Origin: Colletes latitarsis
Taxonomy: Eukaryota > Arthropoda > Insecta > Hymenoptera > Colletidae
DNA length: 64,000 nt
Assembly: GCF_051014445.1 (NCBI RefSeq)
Contig: NW_027488378.1
Span: forward strand, 4,030,001 to 4,094,000
Direction: 5' to 3'
Position numbers and translations under genes: made by a program. The notes under the pieces were generated by a model. It was given only the letters and a program-made list of their open reading frames with translations. It ran no database searches and had not been told where the DNA came from. This document shows positions 37,683-49,495 of this stretch, one piece after another (positions within the stretch are counted from its first letter, which is position 1; every line of letters begins with the position of its first letter).

Positions 37683-40600
37683 TGATTTTGCCTTCTTCGC
37701 ATACTTGTTGGCCAGATCCTGGGATTTTTCCTGTTTGAATCACGTAGTAATGTGGTAAACACTGAAGCTGTCAATTAAACCTGGTTTCGATCAATATTTT
37801 AGAGGATAACACCGGTTAGGTCTGGGTTAGGTCTGGGTTATGCCCGCATCTGGGTCATGATTTTGCCTTCTTCGCATACTTGTTGGCCAGATCCTGGGTA
37901 TTTTCCGTGTTTGAATCACGTAGTAATGTGGTAACGCACTGAAGCAGTCAATTAAACCTGGTTTCGATCAATATTTTAGAGGATAACACCGGTTAGGTCT
38001 GGGTTAGGTCTGGGATTTGCGCGCATCTGGCTTATACTTTCGCCATTTTCGCAAACATGTTGGCCAGATTCTGGGTATTTTCCGTGTTTGAATCACGTAG
38101 TAAAGTGGTAACACACTGAAGCAGTCAATTAAACCTGGTTTCGATCAATATTTTAGAGGATAACACCGGTTAGGTCTGGGTTAGGTCTGGGTTATGCCCG
38201 CATCTGGCTCATGATTTTGCCTTCTTCGCATACTTGTTGGCCAGATCCTGGGTATTTTCCGTGTTTGAATCACGTAGTAATGTGGTAACGCACTGAAGCA
38301 GTCTATTAAACCTGGTTTCGATCAATATTTTAGAGGATAACACCGGTTAGGCCTGGGTTAGGTCCGGGATATGCCCGCATCTGGCTCATGATTTTGCCTT
38401 CTTCGCATACTTGTTGGCCAGATCCTGGGTTTTTTTCGTGTTTGAATCATGTAGTAATGTGGTAACACACTGAAGCAGTCAATTAAACCTGGTTTCGATC
38501 AATATTTCAGTGGATAACACCGGTTAGGTCTGGGTTAGGTCCGGGATATGCCCGCATCTGGCTCATGACTTTGCCTTCTTCGCATACTTGTTGGACAGAT
38601 CCTGGGTTTTTTTCGTGTTTGAATCACGTAGTAATGTGGTAATACACTGAAGCAGTCAATAAAACCTGGTTTCGATTAATATTTTAGAGGATAACACCGG
38701 TTTGGTCTGGGTTATGTCTGGGTTATGCCCGCATCTGGCTCATGATTTTGCCTTCTTTGCATACTTGTTAGCCAGATCCTGGGGTTTTTTCGTGTTTGAA
38801 TCACGTAGTAATGTGGTAACACACTGAAGCAGTCAATTAAACCTGGTTTCGATCGTTATTTTAGAGGATAACACCGGTTAGGTCTGGGATAGGTCCGGGA
38901 TATGCCCGCATCTGGCTCATGATTTTGCCTTCTTCGCATACTTGTTGGCCAGATCCTGGGTTTTTTTCGTGGTTGAATCACGTAGTAATGTGGTAACACA
39001 CTGAAGCAGTCAATTAAACCTGGTTTCGATCAATATTTTAGAGGATAACGCCGGTTAGGTCTGGGTTAGGTTTGGGAAATGCGCGCATCTGGCTTATACT
39101 TTCGCCTTCTTCGCATACTTGTTGGTCAGATCCTGGGTTTTTTTCGTGTTTGAATAACGTAGGAATGTGGTAACACACTGAAGCAGTCAATTAAACCTGG
39201 TTTCGATCAATATTTTAGAGGATAACACCGGTTAGGTCTGGGTTAGGTCCGGGATATGCCCGCATCTGGCTCATGATTTTGCCTTCTTCGCATACTTGTT
39301 GGCCAGATCCTGGGATTTTTCGTGTTTGAATCACGTAGTAATGTGGAAACACTCTGAAGCAGTCAATTAAACCTGGTTTCGATCAATATTTCAGAGGATA
39401 ACACCGGTTAGGTCTGGGTTAGGTCTGGGATATGCGCGCATCTGGCTTATACTTTCGCCTTTTTCGCAAACTTGCTGGCTAGATCCTGGGTTTTTTTCGT
39501 GTTTGAATCACGTAGTAATGTGGTAATACACTGAAGCAGTCAATAAAACCTGGTTTCGATCAATATTTTAGAGGATAACACCGGTTAGGTCTGGGATAGG
39601 TCCTGTATATGCCCGCATCTGGCTCATGATTTTGCCTTCTTCGCATACTTGTTGGCCAGATCCTGGGTTTTTTTCGTGGTTGAATCACGTAGTAATGTGG
39701 TAACACACTGAAGCAGTCAATTAAACCTGGTTTCGATCAATATTTTAGAGGATAACGCCGGTTAGGTCTGGGTTAGGACTGGGAAATGCGCGCATCTGGC
39801 TTATACTTTCGCCTTCTTCGCATACTTGTTGGTCATTTCCTGGGTTTTTTTCGTGTTTGAATCACGTAGGAATGTGGTAACACACTGAAGCAGTCTATTA
39901 AACCTGGTTTCGATGAATATTTTAGAGGATAACACCGGTTAGGTCTGGGTTAGGTCCGGGATATGCCCGCATCTGGCTCATGATTTTGCCTTCTTCGCAT
40001 ACTTGTTGGCCAGATCCTGGGTTTTTTTCGTGTTTGAATCACGTAGTAATGTGGTAACACACTGAAGCAGTCAGTTAAACCTGGTTTCGATCAATATTTC
40101 AGAGGATAACACCGGTTAGGTCTGGGTTAGGTCTGGGTTATGCCCGCATCTGGCTCATGATTTTGCCTTCTTCGGATACTTGCTGGCCAGATCCTGGGTT
40201 TTTTTCGTGTTTGAATCATGTAGTAATGTGGTAACACACTGAAGCAGTCAATTAAACCTGGTTTCCATCAATATTTCAGAGGATAACACCGGTTAGGTCT
40301 GGGTTAGGTCTGGGTTTTGCCCGCATCTGGCTCATGATTTTTCCTTCTTCGCATACTTGTTGGCCAGATCCTGGGGTTTTTTCGTGTTTGAATCACGTAG
40401 TAATGTGGTAACACACTGAAGCAGTCAATTAAACCTGGTTTCGATCAATATTTTAGAGGATAACACCAGTTAGGTCTGGGATAGGTCCGGGATATGCCCG
40501 CATCTGGCTCATGATTTTGCCTTTTTCGCATACTTGTTGGCCAGATCCTGGGTTTTTTTCGTGGTTGAATCACGTAGTAATGTGGTAACACACTGAAGCA

Positions 40601-40865
40601 GTCAATTAAAGCTGGTTTCGATCAATATTTTAGAGGATAACGCCGGTTAGGTCTGGGTTAGGTCTGGGTTATGCCCGCATCTAGCTCATGATTTTGCCTT
40701 CTTCGCATACTTGTTGGCCAGATCCTGGGGTTTTTTCGTGTTTGAATCACGTAGTAATGTGGTAACACACTGAAGCAGTCAATTAAACCTGGTTTCGATC
40801 AATATTTTAGAGGATAACACCGGTTAGGTCTGGGATAGGTCCGGGATATGCCCGCATCTGGCTCA
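37683..40865 (+). repeat. 18-monomer HOR, copy 2 (3183 bp)
   Basis: This is the tandem partner of 34500-37682. It matches to about 40780, where copy 1 has 'attaaagctgg' and 'acgccgg' (around 37610) but copy 2 has 'attaaacctgg' and 'acaccgg'. The right end is approximate. Near-identity implies a recent exchange. Confidence 0.8.
37991..39405 (+). repeat. 8-monomer block, copy 4 of 4
   Basis: It lies 3183 bp after copy 3 and shares its private changes. It is contained in the second copy of the 18-monomer repeat. Confidence 0.85.
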
Positions 40866-42237
40866 TGATTTTGCCTTCATCGCATACTTGTTGGCCAGAT
40901 CCTGGGTTTTTTTCGTGGTTGAATCACGTTGTAATGTGGTAACACACTGAAGCAGTCAATTAAACCTGGTTTCGATCAATATTTTAGAGGATTACGCCGG
41001 TTAGGTCTGGGTTAGGTCTGGGAAATGCGCGCATCTGGCTTATACTTTCGCCTTCTTCGCATACTTGTTGGTCAGATCCTGGGTTTTTTTCGTGTTTGAA
41101 TCACGTAGTAATGTGGTAATACACTGAAGCAGTCAATAAAACCTGGTTTCGATCAATATTTTAGAGGATAACACCGGTTAGGTCTGGGTTAGGTCTGGGT
41201 TAAGCCCGCATCTAGCTCATGATTTTGCCTTCTTCGCATACTTGTTGGCCAGATCCTGGGTTTTTTTCGTGGTTGAATCACGTAGTAATGTGGTAACACA
41301 CTGAAGCAGTCAATTAAACCTGGTTTCGATCAATATTTTAGAGGATAACGCCGGTTAGGTCTGGGTTAGGTCTGGGTTATGCCCGCATCTAACTCATGAT
41401 TTTGCCTTCTTCGCATACTTGTTGGCCAGATCCTGGGGTTTTTTCGTGTTTGAATCACGTAGTAATGTGGTAACACACTGAAGCAGTCAATTAAACCTGG
41501 TTTCGATCAATATTTTAGAGGATAACACCGATTAGGTCTGGGATAGGTCCGGGATATGCCCGCATCTGGCTCATGATTTTGCCTTCTTCGCATACTTGTT
41601 GGCCAGATCCTGGGTTTTTTTCGTGGTTGAATCACGTAGTAATGTGGTAACACACTGAAGCAGTCAATTAAACCTGGTTTCGATCAATATTTTAGAGGAT
41701 TACGCCGGTTAGGTCTGGGTTAGGTCTGGGAAATGCGCGCATCTGGCTTATACTTTCGCCTTCTTCGCATACTTGTTGGTCAGATCCTGGGTTTTTTTCG
41801 TGTTTGAATCACGTAGTAATGTGGTAATACACTGAAGCAGTCAATAAAACCTGGTTTCGATCAATATTTTAGAGGATAACACCGGTTAGGTCTGGGTTAG
41901 GTCTGGGTTAAGCCCGCATCTAGCTCATGATTTTGCCTTCTTCGCATACTTGTTGGCCAGATCCTGGGGTTTTTTCGTGTTTGAATCACGTAGTAATGTG
42001 GTAACACACTGAAGCAGTCAATTAAACCTGGTTTCGATCAATATTTTAGAGGATAACACCGGTTAGGTCTGGGATAGGTCCGGGATATGCCCGCATCTGG
42101 CTCATGATTTTGCCTTCTTCGCATACTTGTTGGCCAGATCCTGGGTTTTTTTCGTGGTTGAATCACGTAGTAATGTGGTAACACACTGAAGCAGTCAATT
42201 AAACCTGGTTTCGATCAATATTTTAGAGGATAACGCC
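40822..42237 (+). repeat. 4-monomer HOR, 708 bp x 2
   Basis: The rare junction 'ggattacgccgg' occurs just before 40999 and 41707, exactly 708 bp apart. The type D monomer and the 'ggttaagcccgcatctag' monomer that follow are repeated in the same order. The block is bounded by 'ataggtccggg' monomers. The match is strong for three monomers and weaker for the fourth, so limits are approximate. Confidence 0.7.
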
Positions 42238-43829
42238 GGTTAGGTCTGGGTTAGGTCTGGGATATGCGCGCATCTGGCTTAAACTTTCACCTTTTTCGCA
42301 AACTTGTTGGCCAGATCCTGGGTTTTTTCCGTGTTTGAATCACGTAGTAATGTGGTAACACACTGAAGCAGTCAATAAAACCTGGTTTCGATCAATATTT
42401 TAGAGGATAACACCGGTTAGGTCTGGGTTAGGTCTGGGATTTGCGCGCATCTGGCTTATACTTTCGCCTTTTTCGCGAACTTCTTGGCCAGATCCTGGGT
42501 ATTTTTCGTGTTTGGATCACGTAGTAATGTGGTAACACACTGAAGCTGTCAATTAAACCTGGTTTCGATCAATATTTTAGAGGATAACACCGGTTAGGTC
42601 TGGGTTAGGTCTGGGTTATGCCCGCATCTGGCTCATGATTTTGCCTTCTTCGCATACTTGTTGGCCAGATCCTGGGTATTTTCCGTGTTTGAATCACGTA
42701 GTAATGTGGTAACGCACTGAAGCAGTCAATTAAACCTGGTTTCGATCAATATTTTAGAGGATAACACCGGTTAGGTCTGGGTTAGGTCTGGGATTTGCGC
42801 GCATCTGGCTTATACTTTCGCCATTTTCGCAAACATGTTGGCCAGATCCTGGGTATTTTCCGTGTTTGAATCACGTAGTAATGTGGTAACACACTGAAGC
42901 AGTCAATTAAACCTGGTTTCGATCAATATTTTAGAGGATAACACCGGTTAGGTACGGGTTAGGTCTGGGTTATGCCCGCATCTGGCTCATGATTTTGCCT
43001 TCTTCGCACAATTGTTGGCCAGATCCTGGGTTTTTTTCGTGTTTGAATCACGTAGTAATGTGGTAACACACTGAAGCAGTCAATTAAACCTGGTTTCGAT
43101 CAATATTTTAGAGGATAACACCGGTTAGGTCTGGGATAGGTCCGGGATATGCCCACATCTGGCTTATACTTTCGCCTTTTTCGCAAAATTGTTGGCTAGA
43201 TCCTGGGTTTTTTTCCGGTTTGAATAACGCAGTAATGTGGTACCACACTGAAACAGTCAATTAAACCTGGTTTCGATGAATATTTTAGAGGATAACACCG
43301 GTTAGGCCTGGGTTAGGTCCGGGATATGCCCGCATCTGGCTCATGATTTTGCCTTCTTCGCATACTTGTTGGCCAGATCCTGGGTTTTTTTCGTGTTTGA
43401 ATCATGTAGTAATGTGGTAACACACTGAAGCAGTCAATTAAACCTGGTTTCGATCAATATTTCAGTGGATAACACCGGTTTGGTCTGGGTTATGTCTGGG
43501 TTATGCCCGCATCTGGCTCATGATTTTGCCTTCCTCGCATACTTGTTGGCCAGATCCTGGGTTTTTTTCGTGTTTGAATCACGTAGTAATGTGGTAAACA
43601 CTGAAGCTGTCAATTAAACCTGGTTTCGATCAATATTTTAGAGGATAACACCGGTCAGGTCTGGGTTAGGTCTGGGTTATGCCCGCATCTGGCTCATGAT
43701 TTTGCCTTCTTCACATACTTGTTGGCCAGATCCTGGGTATTTTCCGTGTTTGAATCACGTAGTAATGTGGTAACGCACTGAAGCAGTCAATTAAACCTGG
43801 TTTCGATCAATATTTTAGAGGATAACACC

Positions 43830-44537
43830 GGTTAGGTCTGGGTTAGGTCTGGGATTTGCGCGCATCTGGCTTATACTTTCGCCATTTTCGCAAACATGTT
43901 GGCCAGATCCTGGGTATTTTCCGTGTTTGAATCACGTAGTAAAGTGGTAACACACTGAAGCAGTCAATTAAACTTGGTTTCGATCAATATTTTAGAGGAT
44001 AACACCGGTTAGGTCTGGGTTAGGTCTGGGTTATGCCCGCATCTGGCTCATGATTTTGCCTTCTTCGCATACTTGTTGGCCAGATCCTGGGTATTTTCCG
44101 TGTTTGAATCACGTAGTAATGTGGTAACGCACTGAAGCAGTCTATTAAACCTGGTTTCGATCAATATTTTAGAGGATAACACCGGTTAGGCCTGGGTTAG
44201 GTCCGGGATATGCCCGCATCTGGCTCATGATTTTGCCTTCTTCGCATACTTGTTGGCCAGATCCTGGGTTTTTTTCGTGTTTGAATCATGTAGTAATGTG
44301 GTAACACACTGAAGCAGTCAATTAAACCTGGTTTCGATCAATATTTCAGTGGATAACACCGGTTAGGTCTGGGTTAGGTCCGGGATATGCCCGCATCTGG
44401 CTCATGATTTTGCCTTCTTCGCATACTTGTTGGACAGATCCTGGGTTTTTTTCGTGTTTGAATCACGTAGTAATGTGGTAATACACTGAAGCAGTCAATA
44501 AAACCTGGTTTCGATCAATATTTCAGAGGATAACACC
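43830..44537 (+). repeat. Partial fifth copy of the 8-monomer block (4 monomers)
   Basis: The first four monomers of the 28.8-39.4 kb block are present in order ('cattttcgcaaacatg'/'gtaaagtgg', 'acgcactg'/'tctatt', 'ggcctggg'/'cagtggataac', 'ttggacag'/'aatacactg'). The series then switches at 'gatcaatatttcag', where the full block has 'gattaatattttag'. The break is inside the fourth monomer. Confidence 0.75.
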
Positions 44538-45778
44538 GGTTAGGTCTGGGTTAGGTCTGGGTTATGCCCGCATCTGGCTCATGATTTTGCCTTCTTCGGA
44601 TACTTGTTGGCCAGATCCTGGGTTTTTTTCGTGTTTGAATCATGTAGTAATGTGGTAACACACTGAAGCAGTCAATTAAACCTGGTTTCGATCAATATTT
44701 CAGAGGATAACACCGGGTAGGTCTGGGTTAGGTCTGGGTGTGTTGCCCGCATCTGGCTCATGATTTTGCCTTCTTCGCATACTTGTTGGCCAGATCCTGG
44801 GTTTTTTTCGTGGTTGAATCACGTAGTAATGTGGTAACACACTGAAGCAGTCAATTAAACCTGGTTTCGATCAATATTTCAGAGGATAACGCCGGTTAGG
44901 TCTGGGTTAGGTCTGGGTTATGCCCGCATCTGGCTCATGATTTTGCCTTCTTCGCATACTTGTTGGCCAGATCCTGGATTTTTTCCGTGTTTGAATCACG
45001 TAGTAATGTGGTAATACACTGAAGCAGTCAATAAAACCTGGTTTCGATCAATATTTTAGAGGATAACACCGGTGAGGTCTGGGTTAGGTCTGGGTTATGC
45101 CCGCATCTAGCTCATGATTTTGCATTCTTCGCATACTTGTTGGCCAGATCCTGGGGTTTTTTCGTGTTTGAATAACGTAGTAATGTGGTAACACACTGAA
45201 GCAGTCAATTAAACCTGGTTTCGATCTATATTTTAGAGGATAGCACCGGTTAGGTCTGGGTTAGGTCTGGGATTTGCGCGCATCTGGCTTATACTTTCGC
45301 CTTTTTCGCAAACTTGTTGGCCAGATCCCGGGTATTTTCCGTGTTTGAATCACGTAGTAATGTGGTAACACACTGAAGCAGTCAATTAAACCTGGTTTCG
45401 ATCAATATTTCAGAGGATAACACCGGTTAGGTCTGGGTTAGGTCTGGGTTATGCCCGCATCTGGCTCATGATTTTGCCTTCTTCGGATACTTGTTGGCCA
45501 GATCCTGGGTTCTTTTCGTGTTTGAATCATGTAGTAATGTGGTAACACACTGAAGCAGTCAATTAAACCTGGTTTCGATCAATATTTCAGAGGATAACAC
45601 CGGTTAGGTCTGGGTTAGGTCTGGGTTTTGCCCGCATCTGGCTCATGATTTTGCCTTTTTCGCAAACTTGTTGGCCAGATCCCGGGTATTTTCCGTGTTT
45701 GAATCACGTAGTAATGTGGTAACACACTGAAGCAGTCAATTAAACCTGGTTTCGATCAATATTTTAGAGGATAACACC

Positions 45779-47548
45779 GGTTAGGTCTGGGATAGGTCCG
45801 GGATATGCCCGCATCTGGCTCATGATTTTGCCTTTTTCGCATACTTGTTGGCCAGATCCTGGGTTTTTTTCGTGTTTGAATCACGTAGTAATGTGGTAAC
45901 ACACTGAAGCAGTCAATTAAACCTGGTTTCGATCAATATTTTAGAGGATAACACCGGTTAGGTCTGGGTTAGGTCTGGGTTATGCCCGCATCTAGCTCAT
46001 GATTTTGCCTTCTTCGCATACTTGTTGGCCAGATCCTGGGGTTTTTTCGTGTTTGAATCACGTAGTAATGTGGTAACACACTGAAGCAGTCAATTAAACC
46101 TGGTTTCGATCAATATTTTAGAGGATAACACCGGTTAGGTCTGGGATAGGTCCGGGATATGCCCGCATCTGGCTTATACTTTCGCCTTCTTCGCATACTT
46201 GTTGGTCAGATCCTGGGTTTTTTTCGTGTTTGAATCACGTAGTAATGTGGTAACACACTGAAGCAGTCAATTAAACCTGGTTTCGATCAATATTTCAGAG
46301 GATAACACCGGTTAGGTCTGGGTTAGGTCTGGGTTATGCCCGCATCTGGCTCATGATTTTGCCTTCTTCGGATACTTGTTGGCCAGATCCTGGGTTTTTT
46401 TCGTGTTTGAATCATGTAGTAATGTGGTAACACACTGAAGCAGTCAATTAAACCTGGTTTCGATCAATATTTCAGAGGATAACACCGGGTAGGTCTGGGT
46501 TAGGTCTGGGTTTTGCCCGCATCTGGCTCATGATTTTGCCTTCTTCGCATACTTGTTGGCCAGATCCTGGGTTTTTTTCGTGGTTGAATCACGTAGTAAT
46601 GTGGTAACACACTGAAGCAGTCAATTAAACCTGGTTTCGATCAATATTTTAGAGGATAACACCGGTTAGGTCTGGGATAGGTCCGGGATATGCCCGCATC
46701 TGGCTCATGATTTTGCCTTTTTCGCATACTTGTTGGCCAGATCCTGGGTTTTTTTCGTGTTTGAATCACGTAGTAATGTGGTAACACACTGAAGCAGTCA
46801 ATTAAACCTGGTTTCGATCAATATTTTAGAGGATAACACCGGTTAGGTCTGGGTTAGGTCTGGGTTATGCCCGCATCTAGCTCATGATTTTGCCTTCTTC
46901 GCATACTTGTTGGCCAGATCCTGGGGTTTTTTCGTGTTTGAATCACGTAGTAATGTGGTAACACACTGAAGCAGTCAATTAAACCTGGTTTCGATCAATA
47001 TTTTAGAGGATAACACCGGTTAGGTCTGGGATAGGTCCGGGATATGCCCGCATCTGGCTTATACTTTCGCCTTCTTCGCATACTTGTTGGTCAGATCCTG
47101 GGTTTTTTTCGTGTTTGAATCACGTAGTAATGTGGTAACACACTGAAGCAGTCAATTAAACCTGGTTTCGATCAATATTTCAGAGGATAACACCGGTTAG
47201 GTCTGGGTTAGGTCTGGGTTATGCCCGCATCTGGCTCATGATTTTGCCTTCTTCGGATACTTGTTGGCCAGATCCTGGGTTTTTTTCGTGTTTGAATCAT
47301 GTAGTAATGTGGTAACACACTGAAGCAGTCAATTAAACCTGGTTTCGATCAATATTTCAGAGGATAACACCGGGTAGGTCTGGGTTAGGTCTGGGTTTTG
47401 CCCGCATCTGGCTCATGATTTTGCCTTCTTCGCATACTTGTTGGCCAGATCCTGGGTTTTTTTCGTGGTTGAATCACGTAGTAATGTGGTAACACACTGA
47501 AGCAGTCAATTAAACCTGGTTTCGATCAATATTTTAGAGGATAACACC
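45779..47548 (+). repeat. Tandem 5-monomer HOR, 885 bp x 2
   Basis: Copies are 45779-46663 and 46664-47548, exactly 885 bp (5 x 177) each. The order is an 'ataggtccggg' A monomer with 'ctttttcgcatac', an 'atctagctcatg' monomer with 'cctgggg', a D monomer with 'ggtcag', an A monomer with 'cttcggatac' and 'catgtag', then a 'cgggtagg...gggttttgcccg' monomer with 'gtggttgaatc'. I saw no difference between copies. Confidence 0.88.
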
Positions 47549-49495
47549 GGTTAGGTCTGGGTTAGGTCTGGGTTTTGCCCGCATCTGGCTCATGATTTTG
47601 CCTTCTTCGCATAGTTGTTGGCCAGATCCTGGGTTTTTTTCGTGTGTGAATCACGTAGTAATGTGGTAACACACTGAAGCTGTCAATGAAACCTGGTTTC
47701 GATCAATATTTTAGAGGATAACACCGGTTAGGTCTGGGTTAGGTCTGGGATATGCGCGCATCTGGCTTATACTTTCACCTTTTTCGCAAACTTGTTGGCC
47801 AGATCCTGGGTTTTTTCCGTGTTTGAATCACGTAGTAATGTGGTAACACACTGAAGCAGTCAATAAAACCTGGTTTCGATCAATATTTTAGAGGATAACA
47901 CCGGTTAGGTCTGGGTTAGGTCCGGGATATGCGCGCATCTGGCTTATACTTTCACCTTTTTCGCAAACTTCTTGGCCAGATCCAGGGTATTTTTCGTGTT
48001 TGAATCACGTAGTAATGTGGTAACACTCTGAAGCAGTCAATTAAACCTGGTTTCGATCAATATTTCAGAGGATAACGCCGGTTAGGTCTGGGTTAGGTCT
48101 GGGTTATGCCCGCATCTGGCTCATGATTTTGCCTTCTTCGCATACTTGTTGGCCAGATCCTGGGTTTTTTCCGTGTTTGAATCACGTAGTAATGTGGTAA
48201 TACACTGAAGCAGTCAATAAAACCTGGTTTCGATCAATATTTTAGAGGATAACACCGGTGAGGTCTGGGTTAGGTCTGGGTTATGCCCGCATCTAGCTCA
48301 TGATTTTGCATTCTTCGCATACTTGTTGGCCAGATCCTGGGGTTTTTTCGTGTTTGAATCACGTAGTAATGTGGTAACACACTGAAGCAGTCAATTAAAC
48401 CTGGTTTCGATCAATATTTTAGAGGATAACACCGGTTAGGTCTGGGTTAGGTCTGGGATTTGCGCGCATCTGGCTTATACTTTCGCCTTTTTCGCAAACT
48501 TGTTGGCCAGATCCCGGGTATTTTCCGTGTTTGAATCACGTAGTAATGTGGTAACACACTGAAGCAGTCAATTAAACCTGGTTTCGATCAATATTTCAGA
48601 GGATAACACCGGTTAGGTCTGGGTTAGGTCTGGGTTATGCCCGCATCTGGCTCATGATTTTGCCTTCTTCGGATACTTGTTGGCCAGATCCTGGGTTTTT
48701 TTCGTGTTTGAATCATGTAGTAATGTGGTAACACACTGAAGCAGTCAATTAAACCTGGTTTCGATCAATATTTCAGAGGATAACACCGGTTAGGTCTGGG
48801 TTAGGTCTGGGTTTTGCCCGCATCTGGCTCATGATTTTGCCTTCTTCGCATACTTGTTGGCCAGATCCTGGGGTTTTTTCGTGTTTGAATCACGTAGTAA
48901 TGTGGTAACACACTGAAGCAGTCAATTAAACCTGGTTTCGATTAATATTTTAGAGGATAACACCGGTTAGGTCTGGGATAGGTCCGGGATATGCCCGCAT
49001 CTGGCTCATGATTTTGCTTTTTTCGCATACTTGTTGGCCAGATCCTGGGTTTTTTTCGTGGTTGAATCACGTAGTAATGTGGTAACACACTGAAGCAGTC
49101 AATTAAACCTGGTTTCGATCAATATTTTAGAGGATAACGCCGGTTAGGTCTGGGTTAGGTCTGGGTTATGCCCGCATCTAGCTCATGATTTTGCCTTCTT
49201 CGCATACTTGTTGGCCAGATCCTGGGGTTTTTTCGTGTTTGAATCACGTAGTAATGTGGTAACACACTGAAGCAGTCAATTAAACCTGGTTTCGATCAAT
49301 ATTTTAGAGGATAACACCGGTTAGGTCTGGGATAGGTCCGGGATATGCCCGCATCTGGCTTATACTTTCGCCTTCTTCGCATACTTGTTGGTCAGATCCT
49401 GGGTTTTTTTCGTGTTTGAATCACGTAGTAATGTGGTAATACACTGAAGCAGTCAACAAAACCTGGTTTCGATCAATATTTTAGAGGATAACACC

